A stretch of DNA of 64,000 nt from Brevundimonas sp. Its GTDB lineage: Bacteria; Pseudomonadota; Alphaproteobacteria; Caulobacterales; Caulobacteraceae. Shown piece after piece: positions 1 through 10,716 of the stretch; positions within the stretch are counted from its first letter, which is position 1; every line of letters begins with the position of its first letter. The notes beneath the pieces were generated by a model. That model saw only the letters and a program-made list of their open reading frames with translations. It did not search any database and was not told the DNA's origin. The DNA is taken from positions 61,618 through 125,617 of the forward strand of contig SCVB01000030.1 of assembly GCA_004296955.1 (NCBI GenBank), read 5' to 3'. Position numbers and translations under genes: made by a program.

Positions 1-79
1 TTGCCACGGCAGCCCCCGGATGCTAGAAAACCGGTTCGCGGATCACGTTCCGATTCCGGCCATTTAAAGCCTGATTTCC

Positions 80-2866
<2,787 letters not shown>

Positions 2867-2869
2867 TCC

Positions 2870-3673
2870 ATGGCGGGCGCCGTTGAACTCAGCGTCGACG
2901 GCGCGCCGGCCACGCCCGGGGACCTCGCCTGCCTGACCCTGGTCAACTATGGCGCCTACACCTCGTTCCGGGTCGAGGACGGCGGCGTGCGCGGTCTGGA
3001 CCTGCATCTGGCGCGACTTGAGGCCGAGGCCGTCGAGCTGTTCGGCGAACCCGTCGGGGAATCGCGCCTGCGCGCGCTGATGCGCGCGGCCGTGAGCGAT
3101 CGCACGGCCTGCTGGCTGCGGGTCAGCCTGTTTTCCCCTGAGGTCAGCCCGCGCACGCCCGACTGGCGGGGCGTCCCCAGGGTGATGATCGCCGTGTCGC
3201 CGCCGCCGGCGCCGTTCGGCGATGGCCCGCGACTGCAGCCGCAGACCTATGCCCGCGAGGCCGCCCATCTCAAACATGTCGCCACTTTCGGCCTGATCCG
3301 CGCCCGGCGCGCCGCCCGCGCTGCCGGCTTTGACGATGCCCTGTTCGTCGACGGCGACGGCCGGATTTCGGAAGGCAGCCTCTGGAACATCGGCTTCCTT
3401 CGCGGCGGGGCCGTGGTCTGGCCGCAGGCGCCCATGCTGGCCGGGGTGGCCCAGGCCCTGGTGCAGCGGGGCCTTGCGGACGTCGGGCTGGAGGGCGGCG
3501 CCGAGCCGGTCCGTCTGGCTGATCTCGGAAGCTTTGACGCCGCCTTCCTGTGCAACAGCGCCACGCCGGCCTGCGCCGTCGCGGCGATCGGCGACCGGAT
3601 CTTCCCGGCACGGCCCGCCCTGATCGACCGACTCCGGACAGCCTGGGCGTCCAACCCGGTCCAGCCGATCTAG
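2870..3673 (+). CDS. class IV PLP-dependent aminotransferase
   Basis: Fold-type IV pyridoxal-phosphate enzyme of the branched-chain aminotransferase / aminodeoxychorismate lyase superfamily, 267 residues. The likely Schiff-base lysine is Lys135 in HLKHVATFG. The conserved cofactor-binding stretch near ISEGSLWNIGF (Glu168, Asn173) is intact, as is the FDDALFVD segment. It begins 3 bases after gyrA stops, so it is probably co-transcribed and translationally coupled. The substrate cannot be read from the sequence; a D-amino-acid or branched-chain transaminase, or an aminodeoxychorismate lyase-like enzyme, are all possible. Family confidence is high, specific function low. Confidence 0.85.
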   Translation: MAGAVELSVDGAPATPGDLACLTLVNYGAYTSFRVEDGGVRGLDLHLARLEAEAVELFGEPVGESRLRALMRAAVSDRTACWLRVSLFSPEVSPRTPDWRGVPRVMIAVSPPPAPFGDGPRLQPQTYAREAAHLKHVATFGLIRARRAARAAGFDDALFVDGDGRISEGSLWNIGFLRGGAVVWPQAPMLAGVAQALVQRGLADVGLEGGAEPVRLADLGSFDAAFLCNSATPACAVAAIGDRIFPARPALIDRLRTAWASNPVQPI

Positions 3674-3723
3674 GCCGTCGGTTTCGCACCTGCTAAACGA
3701 CCGGAAAGGCGGGGAGGAAAGCG

Positions 3724-4206
3724 ATGCGCATCGGCCTGTACCCGGGCACGTTCGACCCCGTCACCAACGGGCATATGGACATCATCGGCCGGGCCGTGAA
3801 GCTGGTCGACCGGCTCGTCATCGGCGTGGCCCGGAATGATGAGAAGGGTCCGATGTTCACGACCGACCAGCGCGTCGAGATGGTTCGCGCCGAGGTCGCC
3901 CATCTGGGCGACCGGGTCGAGGTTCGGGCCTTCTCCAGCCTGCTGATGCATTTCGCCGAGGAACTGGACGCCGGCATCATCGTGCGCGGCCTGCGCGCCG
4001 TGGCGGACTTCGAATATGAGTTCCAGATGACGGCGATGAACCAGCGCCTCAATGCCGACATCGAGACCGTCTTCCTGATGGCCGACCCGCGGCACCAGGC
4101 CATCGCCTCGCGGCTGGTCAAGGAGATCGCCCGTCTGGACGGCGCGATCGACAGTTTCGTCAGCCCCGCCGTTGCTGAAATGGTGCGGGCCAGGGTCAAG
4201 GAATAG
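3724..4206 (+). CDS. coaD: phosphopantetheine adenylyltransferase
   Basis: Penultimate enzyme of coenzyme A synthesis: transfers AMP from ATP to 4'-phosphopantetheine to give dephospho-CoA in the cytoplasm. At 160 residues it has the normal family length. The nucleotidyltransferase motif appears at residues 8-17 (GTFDPVTNGH) and the family stretch RAVADFEYEFQ follows near residue 90. A purine-rich ribosome site (GGGGAGGAAA) stands just before the ATG. It lies 50 bases after the aminotransferase and 1 base before the first cyclophilin, so it fits the middle of an operon starting at gyrA. Confidence 0.97.
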   Translation: MRIGLYPGTFDPVTNGHMDIIGRAVKLVDRLVIGVARNDEKGPMFTTDQRVEMVRAEVAHLGDRVEVRAFSSLLMHFAEELDAGIIVRGLRAVADFEYEFQMTAMNQRLNADIETVFLMADPRHQAIASRLVKEIARLDGAIDSFVSPAVAEMVRARVKE

Positions 4207-4207
4207 A

Positions 4208-5071
4208 ATGTTTTACAGGATCACAGCAGCCGGCGCGCTTTCGGTGGCGCTTCTCGCGGCGTCCGTTCCCGCCGCCGCCCAGACAGCGGCGTCGGCCGCC
4301 GAATGGCGCACGATCGCGCCCGAGAACCTGCTGGTCATCGACACCGCCAAGGGGCGGATCCTCGTCGAGCTGGAGCCGCGCATGGCGCCGCTCGCGGTTG
4401 CGCGGGTCCGCACCCTGGCCGACCAGGGCTTCTATGACGGCCTGAAATTCCATCGTGTGCTGGAAGGGTTCATGGCCCAGACGGGCGACCCGCAGGGCAC
4501 CGGCGCGGGGGGCAGCGACCTGCCCGACATCGCGGGCGAGTTCCAGTTCCGACGCGGACGCGACCTCGGCTTCGTCAATCTGATCACTGCGCCGACGGGG
4601 CAACTGGGCATCGCCGGATCCATGCCGATCCTCACCCAGCCCGACGCGCAGATGATGGTCACGGCCGATTTCAAGACCGCCGGACAGGCCCTGTTCTGCC
4701 CCGGCGTGGCAGGCATGGCGCGCAACCAGGACCCGGACAGCGCGAACAGCCAGTTCTTTCTGATGAGCGGCGCCAATGACAGCCTGAACGGCCTCTATAC
4801 GCCGTTCGGCCGGGTGGTGGCGGGGCTCGACGTCGTTCGGGCCCTGAAGACCGGCTCCGAGGCCGCCAACGGCCGGGTCGACGATCCCGATCTCATGACC
4901 CGCGCGCGCACGGCCGCCGGCCTGCCGGAGGCTGAGCGGCCTGTGGTCCGGGTCATGAACCCGTCCAGCCCCGCCTTCGCCGCCGAGGTTGAACGGGTGC
5001 GATCCGAGCGCGGCGCGCGCTTCGAAGTCTGCGACGTCCAGCCGGCCGTTCAGGTGACCGGGGATGACTGA
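4208..5071 (+). CDS. secreted cyclophilin-type peptidyl-prolyl isomerase (first tandem copy)
   Basis: Proline cis-trans isomerase predicted to act in the periplasm. I place the start at ATG 4208, one base after coaD, because it gives a clean signal peptide (residues 1-23, cleavage after AAA before Gln) and a GGA-containing site precedes it. Cyclophilin active-site signatures are present: FHRV (Arg), GFMAQTGDP and NSQFFLM. About 287 residues is longer than a minimal cyclophilin because of an insert between the two signatures and a C-terminal tail ending in a Cys-containing segment. It is paralogous to the next gene. Confidence 0.9.
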   Translation: MFYRITAAGALSVALLAASVPAAAQTAASAAEWRTIAPENLLVIDTAKGRILVELEPRMAPLAVARVRTLADQGFYDGLKFHRVLEGFMAQTGDPQGTGAGGSDLPDIAGEFQFRRGRDLGFVNLITAPTGQLGIAGSMPILTQPDAQMMVTADFKTAGQALFCPGVAGMARNQDPDSANSQFFLMSGANDSLNGLYTPFGRVVAGLDVVRALKTGSEAANGRVDDPDLMTRARTAAGLPEAERPVVRVMNPSSPAFAAEVERVRSERGARFEVCDVQPAVQVTGDD

Positions 5072-5087
5072 CCTGCGGGAGGATGTG

Positions 5088-5981
5088 ATGAAGACCCTGT
5101 CCGGACTGGCGGCCCTGTGCGCCGTGATCGCGGCGTCGCCGGCCATGGCCCAGGATGTCGGCGGCCCGCCGCCGCCCCCTCCGGCCCCCACCGCCGAAAC
5201 GACAGTCGCCGCCGCCGAATGGCGCGCCGTCCCGGCCGAGAACCTGCTGGTCATCGACACCACCCGCGGCCGCATCCTCGTCGAGCTGATGCCCGAAGTG
5301 GCCCCGCTGCACGTCGAGCGGATCAAGCTGCTGGCGCGGCGCGGCTTCTACGACAATCTGCCCTGGCACCGGGTCATCGACTGGTTCATGGCCCAGACGG
5401 GCGATCCTCTCGGCAATGGCGACGGGCAGAGCCCCTATCCGGACCTGAAGGCCGAATTCACCTTCCGGCGCGATCCGTCCATGCCCTTCGTCGCCGTGGC
5501 CGAGCCCGCCGGCGCCCGTCTCGGCTTCTTCCATTCCCTGCCGGTCCAGACCCAGCCCGACGCCGCCTTCGCCCTGACCGGCGACGGCAAGGTGCACGGC
5601 TGGGGCCTGTACTGCCCCGGCGTGGCCGGCATGGCCCGCGACGAAGGCAATGACACGGCCAACAGCCAGTTCTTCCTGATGCGCCAGGCCTATCCGGCCC
5701 TCGACAAGCGCTACACCATCTGGGGCATGACGGTGTCGGGTCTGGACGTGGTGCGGAGCCTGCGTGTCGGCGACGGCGACAACGGCATGGTCACGGCCGA
5801 ACCGGACCGCATGACCCGGGTTCGGATCGCCGCCGACATCGCCGAGGCCGAACGCCCGGCCGTTCAGGTGCTGGCCGCCGACTCGCCGCGGTTCCGGGCC
5901 CTGGTCGACGAAACCCGGATCTCGCGCGGGGCGGACTTTTCCGTCTGCGACATCGAACTGCCGGTGCAGGTCGTCAACTGA
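5088..5981 (+). CDS. secreted cyclophilin-type peptidyl-prolyl isomerase (second tandem copy)
   Basis: Second periplasmic cyclophilin, about 297 residues, sharing the same plan as its upstream neighbour: signal peptide (residues 1-22, ending PAMAQ), a proline-rich linker, then the cyclophilin domain with WHRV, WFMAQTGDP and NSQFFLM. The start at 5088 follows a GGAGG site; an earlier ATG at 5064 overlaps the previous stop and would add eight residues ahead of the signal peptide. The C-terminal segment ends in a Cys-containing stretch (FSVCDIELPVQV), echoing the first copy (FEVCDVQPAVQV). This points to tandem duplication. It is the last gene of the gyrA-led run and meets ppx/gppA tail to tail. 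Confidence 0.9.
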   Translation: MKTLSGLAALCAVIAASPAMAQDVGGPPPPPPAPTAETTVAAAEWRAVPAENLLVIDTTRGRILVELMPEVAPLHVERIKLLARRGFYDNLPWHRVIDWFMAQTGDPLGNGDGQSPYPDLKAEFTFRRDPSMPFVAVAEPAGARLGFFHSLPVQTQPDAAFALTGDGKVHGWGLYCPGVAGMARDEGNDTANSQFFLMRQAYPALDKRYTIWGMTVSGLDVVRSLRVGDGDNGMVTAEPDRMTRVRIAADIAEAERPAVQVLAADSPRFRALVDETRISRGADFSVCDIELPVQVVN

Positions 5982-5996
5982 CCGCGGGACGGGCCG

Positions 5997-7118
5997 TCAG
6001 GCGACTGGCGGGCTGGAGTTGCGGCGCCGTCGCCGTCGCCGCGGCTTCCGGTCGTGGCGCATCTGCTGCAGCAGCAGGCCCTCGCGCAGGCCCCGGTCGG
6101 CGACACGCACCCGCTCCGACGGCCAGGCGCGCTGCACCGCCTCCATGATCGCGGCGCCGGCGAGAACCAGATCGGCGCGGTCCGGTCCGATGCAGGGCTG
6201 GGCGGCACGTCCGGCCGCGCCCAGTTGCTTCAGGGTTTCGGCTGCCGCCTCACAGTCGCCGCGGGTCATCCACAGGCCGTCGACCAGATTGCGCTGGTAG
6301 CGCTGCAGGCCGAGGTGAATCCCGGCCAGGCTGGTGATCGCCCCGGAGGTGCCGACCATATGGGCCCGGCCGCCGACGAACAGATCGCGGACGGCGGGGC
6401 CGACCGGGGCGTCGGCGATCGCCGCGCTCATGTCCCGGACCATGGCCTCGTACCAGTCGTCGAGGCCGGCGGCGGGTTCGGGGTGGCGTTCGGCCAGGGT
6501 GACGACGCCGACGGGGGCCGACATCCAGCCCTCGAGGACGAAGGCGTCGCCGCGCTTGGTCAGCCAGTTGAGCTCGGTGGAGCCGCCGCCGACGTCGACG
6601 ACCAGCACCGCCTCGACCGAGGGGTCGAACAGGTTCAGGCAGCCCCGGACGGCGAGCCGCGCCTCCTCGACCGGGTCGATGATTCGCAGGTTCAGGCCGG
6701 TTCCGGCGCGTACCCGTTCGAGGAAGGCCGGGCCGTTCTCGGCCTGGCGACAGGCCTGGGTGGCGACGGCCATAAGGCGGGCCGAGTCCAGGCCCTTCCT
6801 CGCCACGCGTTCGCCGCACAGGGCCAGGGCCTCATAGGCCCGGTCCATGGCCGCGTCGTCGAGCCGGCCCGTGCGCGACAGGCCTTCGCCGAGGCGGACG
6901 ATGCGGCTGAAGGAATCGACGACGCGAAAGCCGTCGCGCGCCGGCTTGGCGATCAGCAGCCGGCAGTTGTTGGTCCCGAGATCGAGTGCGCCATACAGGG
7001 GCGCATCGCGACCTGACGCCCCTGGCTCGCCGGCGGCGCCGTTTGCGGCGCGTTGCCCGTCGGTCCGTCGGGGCTGGGACCGGTCGTCACGCCGCGGCGC
7101 GCCGTCGGTCTCCGGCAT
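5997..7118 (-). CDS. Ppx/GppA family phosphatase
   Basis: Exopolyphosphatase / pppGpp phosphohydrolase family member of the actin-like ATPase fold, 373 residues. The phosphate-binding loop is at GALDLGTNNCRLLI (about residues 43-56) and the second loop at VVDVGGGSTEL. The first 40 residues are a polar, low-complexity extension and the tail is strikingly basic (an eight-arginine run within the last 20 residues). It has the short single-domain form common in alphaproteobacteria, without the long C-terminal domain of E. coli GppA. Whether it prefers polyphosphate or pppGpp cannot be decided. In related genomes I would expect rlmE downstream; here a convergent cyclophilin gene follows. Confidence 0.88.
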   Translation of the reverse strand: MPETDGAPRRDDRSQPRRTDGQRAANGAAGEPGASGRDAPLYGALDLGTNNCRLLIAKPARDGFRVVDSFSRIVRLGEGLSRTGRLDDAAMDRAYEALALCGERVARKGLDSARLMAVATQACRQAENGPAFLERVRAGTGLNLRIIDPVEEARLAVRGCLNLFDPSVEAVLVVDVGGGSTELNWLTKRGDAFVLEGWMSAPVGVVTLAERHPEPAAGLDDWYEAMVRDMSAAIADAPVGPAVRDLFVGGRAHMVGTSGAITSLAGIHLGLQRYQRNLVDGLWMTRGDCEAAAETLKQLGAAGRAAQPCIGPDRADLVLAGAAIMEAVQRAWPSERVRVADRGLREGLLLQQMRHDRKPRRRRRRRNSSPPVA

Positions 7119-7265
7119 GGGCCGAACTTTCCTGGTGGGCGGTCCGAAGCGGCGCCCGTCCCGGACACTCTAGGACTGTGCGATCGTCCGCGCCAAGCGT
7201 GTCTGTCGCGAAAATGAACGACAAGAGCCGGATAAGGCTCAGGTCGGGTCAGGCAATCTCCCGCC

Positions 7266-7580
7266 ATGACCCAGGAAACTGTCGCGAAATTCGGCCTCGG
7301 CCAGATCGTCCGTCACCGCGACGCCGCCTTTCGGGGCGTGGTGATCGACATCGACGCCTCCTACGCCGGCCTGCCCGGCGAGACCGGCGAGGTCGCGCCC
7401 GACCAACCCTTCTACCAGGTGCTGGCCATCGGCCCCGACGGCGGCTTCATCGCCTACGCCGCCGAGACCGCCCTTGAGCACGATCCGGAGCTTTCGGCCC
7501 TGACCCGGGAGGCGGAGAGCCGCTGGTTCACCGTCGACGCCCGGGGCCGACATGCGCCCAAGGCCTGCGCGATTCACTGA
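7266..7580 (+). CDS. hspQ: heat shock protein HspQ (hemimethylated-DNA-binding / YccV family)
   Basis: A 104-residue cytoplasmic protein of the HspQ/YccV family, known in enterobacteria as a specificity factor for Lon protease and named for binding hemimethylated DNA. Conserved family features are visible: VRHRDAAFRGVVIDID near the N-terminus, DQPFYQVLA in the middle and YAAETALEHD later. No strong ribosome site precedes the ATG, so the start could be leaderless. It is a single gene between ppx/gppA (divergent) and phhA; a GC-rich hairpin follows the stop. Confidence 0.9.
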   Translation: MTQETVAKFGLGQIVRHRDAAFRGVVIDIDASYAGLPGETGEVAPDQPFYQVLAIGPDGGFIAYAAETALEHDPELSALTREAESRWFTVDARGRHAPKACAIH

Positions 7581-7594
7581 CCCTCCGCTGGCGC

Positions 7595-7611
7595 GGCCCG
7601 CGCGGCGGGCC
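7595..7611 (+). terminator. GC-rich hairpin between hspQ and phhA
   Basis: A perfect 7-base-pair stem (GGCCCGC / GCGGGCC) with a three-base loop lies 14 bases after the hspQ stop. No T run follows on the + strand, so it may be a weak terminator or an mRNA-stabilising structure rather than a true intrinsic terminator. Confidence 0.3.
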
Positions 7612-7662
7612 TAGATTGACGGCAAGGGCCCTTCAGAGCCCGCAGCCAGCAGGAGTGCGTCC

Positions 7663-8538
7663 ATGTCCGACTTCGAACACGTGTTCGACGCCCCGCCGGA
7701 AGGCGCGGCCGCTGACTGGACGATCCCGCAGGACTGGGCCGCCTACACCGAGGTCGAGCACCGGACCTGGGACACGCTGTACGCCCGCCAGATGAAGATC
7801 CTGCCCGGCCGGGCGGCTGACGTCTTCATGAAGGGACTGACGGCGCTGGACCTGAACACGGGCGGCATCCCCGACTTCGCGGTGATGAATCCCAAGCTCC
7901 AGGCCCTGACCGGCTGGACCGTGGTCTGCGTGCCGGGCCTGGTGCCGGACGACGTCTTCTTCGACCATCTGGCCAACCGCCGCTTCCCCTCTGGGCAGTT
8001 CATCCGCAAGCCGGACCAGCTGGACTATCTGCAGGAGCCGGACATCTTCCACGACGTCTTCGGCCATGTGCCCATGCTCTCCGACCCCGATTTCGCCGCC
8101 TATATGGAGGCCTACGGCAAGGGCGGGCAGCGCGCCGCCTCGCTGGGCGTGCTGCAGAATCTGGCCCGCCTCTACTGGTACACGGTCGAGTTCGGCCTGA
8201 TGAAGGACACTGCCGGCCTGCGCATCTATGGCGCCGGCATCGTCTCCTCGTCGACCGAGAGCGTCTTCTCGCTGGAGGACCCGTCGCCCAACCGCCTCGG
8301 CTTCGATCTGGAGCGGGTGATGCGCACCCTCTACCGGATCGACGACTTCCAGCAGGTCTATTTCGTCATCGATTCCATCGACCAGCTGAAGCAGGAGACG
8401 CTGCAGGACTTCGGCCCGATCTATGACCGGCTGAAGGGCGCCGATGATATCGCCATCGACGCCATCCTGCCGACCGACAAGGTCTTCACCCGCGGCACCC
8501 AGGCCTATGCGGCCCGGGGCGGTCGGTTCGCCGCCTGA
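7663..8538 (+). CDS. phhA: phenylalanine 4-monooxygenase
   Basis: Tetrahydropterin-dependent, non-haem iron enzyme converting phenylalanine to tyrosine, the first step of phenylalanine breakdown. The 291-residue length is normal for the bacterial catalytic-domain-only form. Iron ligands are His130 and His135 (PDIFHDVFGHVP) and Glu176 (YTVEFGLM). An AGGAG site lies just ahead of the ATG. The 3' end overlaps the convergent acyltransferase gene by 34 bases. No pterin carbinolamine dehydratase or regulator of the phh type is adjacent. Confidence 0.96.
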   Translation: MSDFEHVFDAPPEGAAADWTIPQDWAAYTEVEHRTWDTLYARQMKILPGRAADVFMKGLTALDLNTGGIPDFAVMNPKLQALTGWTVVCVPGLVPDDVFFDHLANRRFPSGQFIRKPDQLDYLQEPDIFHDVFGHVPMLSDPDFAAYMEAYGKGGQRAASLGVLQNLARLYWYTVEFGLMKDTAGLRIYGAGIVSSSTESVFSLEDPSPNRLGFDLERVMRTLYRIDDFQQVYFVIDSIDQLKQETLQDFGPIYDRLKGADDIAIDAILPTDKVFTRGTQAYAARGGRFAA

Positions 8539-9743
8539 GGCCGGACGCCCAGCAGCAGGCCGGCCCAGCCCAGCCGGCGCGCGACCTCATAGGTCAGGAA
8601 GCAGGCGGCGAGGGTTGCTGCGATCAGGAGGCCCGCCTCCGCGGCCAGCGGCAGCCCCAGCGGCGCCAGGTGGTGGCCGACGACGACGATGACGGTCTGG
8701 TGCACGATGTAGAAGGGGAAGACCCCGACGGTCAGGTAGCGCAACACCGGTCCGCCGTGGTTCAGGTGTTTGGCGCCGAAGCCGAGCACGGCGGCGATGA
8801 AGGCCCACTGGTCCGCGGCATAGACCACGCGCATCGCCCGGCGCAGGGCGTCGGCGGGCATGGCGTCATCGGCGCGATACTCCCAGGCGTAGCCGGCCCA
8901 GGCCGCCCAGGCGGCGAGGGCGAGGATCAGCGCCGGCCAGCGCAGGCGGATGAAGCCCTGACGCAGGGCCTCGGACCGGGCGGTCAGGAAGCCGAACAGG
9001 AAGGCGCTGAACGACAGGGAGTGATTGTACCAGTCGTTGACCAGGTCGTGGGTGATCTCGAACCGGTAGGCCAGGCCCCAGCGGATCGCCGCGAGGAAGA
9101 CGATGGGCCAGATCAGAAGACCCCAGCCCTTCAGGCTTCGTTCGAGCGGGCCGCCCAGGGCGCGCAGGCGCCCGGCGCTGATGGCCAGCAGGGCGGCGAG
9201 GATGAGGCTGTAGACCAGCAGATAGGCCACGAACCACATGTGGTTCCAGGTCGGGGTGATCAGGCAGCCGTCGGCGTCGCACCAGGCGCCCGAGGCGGTC
9301 GCGTAGCGGACCCAGAAGTCGGCGGTGAAGGCGTTGTGATAGGCGTCGGCCTGCGGCGCCAGATGGCCGATAGCCTCGACGATCTCGTAATAGCTCTGCG
9401 GGGGCACGATCACGAACATGGCGAACAACAGCGGCGGCAGCAGCCTCAGGGTCCGCGATCCGGCCAGCCGGCCCGCGCCGACGCGGCCGTCGCGGGCCAG
9501 GCTGTCGGCGAGAAACCGGGTCGCCGCGCCGGATACAAGGAACAGCAGCGTCAGCCGCCACGGATTGGTCAGCTGCATGATGGGCTCGAGCGCCTCGACC
9601 TCGTGACCGGACTTCACGTGCCAGTCCCACGGCACGTAGAACATGCCGACGTGGTAGAGAATCAGCAGCAGGAAGGCCCCGACACGGATCCAGTCGAGGT
9701 CGTAACGGCGGTCCGGCGAAGGGGCGACGGAGAGGGATGACAC
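8505..9743 (-). CDS. acyltransferase family 3 membrane protein
   Basis: Multi-pass inner-membrane protein of the acyltransferase_3 (OpgC/OafA-like) family, about 412 residues and at least nine hydrophobic segments. It opens with the typical YDLDWIRVGAFLLLILYH, whose histidine is the family's likely catalytic residue. Such proteins O-acylate periplasmic or surface glycans; the substrate here is unknown. I prefer GTG 9743 because GGAG stands nine bases upstream; an alternative ATG at 9758 overlaps the start codon of the divergent LytTR gene. A membrane acyltransferase divergent to a LytTR protein suggests regulation by that neighbour. Confidence 0.85.
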   Translation of the reverse strand: MSSLSVAPSPDRRYDLDWIRVGAFLLLILYHVGMFYVPWDWHVKSGHEVEALEPIMQLTNPWRLTLLFLVSGAATRFLADSLARDGRVGAGRLAGSRTLRLLPPLLFAMFVIVPPQSYYEIVEAIGHLAPQADAYHNAFTADFWVRYATASGAWCDADGCLITPTWNHMWFVAYLLVYSLILAALLAISAGRLRALGGPLERSLKGWGLLIWPIVFLAAIRWGLAYRFEITHDLVNDWYNHSLSFSAFLFGFLTARSEALRQGFIRLRWPALILALAAWAAWAGYAWEYRADDAMPADALRRAMRVVYAADQWAFIAAVLGFGAKHLNHGGPVLRYLTVGVFPFYIVHQTVIVVVGHHLAPLGLPLAAEAGLLIAATLAACFLTYEVARRLGWAGLLLGVRPQAANRPPRAA

Positions 9744-9756
9744 GGGCGGGAACTCC

Positions 9757-10716
9757 ATGAGCGATGGCGACGCTTCGGGATCGTCGGCGCCGGGCCGGAC
9801 GGTGCAAGAACGGCGGGGCAGGCGGCCGCCGGCGAGGGATGGCCGTGCGCCGTCAGGGACGGGCGGCGCGTCCCGCGGGACCGGCGGCCTGCTGGAGGGC
9901 GGCCTGGAGCGCCTGCGCGGGATCGGGACGCGCGACTTGGCGATCGGCGCCCTGATCATCGCGGGGGGCTCCGCGGCGGTCACCGTGGTCAACGCCCTGA
10001 CGGTCCAGGTCGACCATCCCCACGTCGACGCCTGGGAGCCCTGGGTCTGGGAGGGCACCAGCGCCGTCGTGGTCGTGCTTCTGGCCTGGCTGCCGTGGCT
10101 CAGCACGGCCGTGGCGCCGCCCGACATGGTGCGGGAGGGCTGGCGGGCGCGGACCGCCTTCGCCGGCGTCCACCTGGCCGCCGTCGCAATCTGGAGCGCC
10201 CTGCACGTCGTCGGGATGATGAGCCTGCGGCTGACGATCTACGGACTGGCCGACGCCGGCCCCTATGAGCCGGGCCCGGCCGCGGAGGTCTACCTCTATG
10301 AGTTCCGCAAGGATCTGCTCAGCTACGCGGCCTTCGTCTGCCTGTTCTGGATTCTGCGACGGCTGCGCCGGACGGAGCCGACGCACCTGCGACCGGTCAG
10401 TTTCGATATCCGCGACGGGGCCCGGATCATCCGTGCGCCGGTAGGCGAGATCCTGGCCGTGTCTTCGGCCGGAAACTATGTCGAGTTCTGGCTCGCCGAC
10501 GGGCGGCGACCGTTGATGCGCGCCACCCTGGCGGCCATCGAGGTCGAGCTGGAGAGCTACGGCTTCGTCCGGGCCCACAGGTCGTGGCTGGTCAATGGCG
10601 CGCGGGTCACAGGCCTCGAGCCCGAGGGCTCCGGCGACTGGACCATCGAACTGGGCGAGGTCCGCGCGCCGCTGTCCCGCCGCTTCCCCGAAGCCCTGGC
10701 CCGCCTCAAGGGCTAG
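9757..10716 (+). CDS. membrane-anchored LytTR-family transcriptional regulator
   Basis: A 319-residue regulator with a disordered N-terminus (residues 1-55), four predicted membrane helices (about 60-82, 98-120, 132-160, 185-203) and a C-terminal LytTR DNA-binding domain (about 215-319) with the hallmark AGNYVEFW and FVRAHRSWLVN motifs. It lacks a receiver domain, so signalling probably passes through the membrane part. The start is uncertain because the first ~55 residues are low complexity; GTG 9802 is an alternative. It is divergent from the acyltransferase and shares its CTAG stop with the convergent MFS gene. Confidence 0.88.
   Translation: MSDGDASGSSAPGRTVQERRGRRPPARDGRAPSGTGGASRGTGGLLEGGLERLRGIGTRDLAIGALIIAGGSAAVTVVNALTVQVDHPHVDAWEPWVWEGTSAVVVVLLAWLPWLSTAVAPPDMVREGWRARTAFAGVHLAAVAIWSALHVVGMMSLRLTIYGLADAGPYEPGPAAEVYLYEFRKDLLSYAAFVCLFWILRRLRRTEPTHLRPVSFDIRDGARIIRAPVGEILAVSSAGNYVEFWLADGRRPLMRATLAAIEVELESYGFVRAHRSWLVNGARVTGLEPEGSGDWTIELGEVRAPLSRRFPEALARLKG

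Noticed and set aside
8670-9740. A + strand frame within the acyltransferase gene
   Set aside because: The minus strand encodes clear membrane helices of the acyltransferase_3 family; the + frame is charged and low complexity with no family features.
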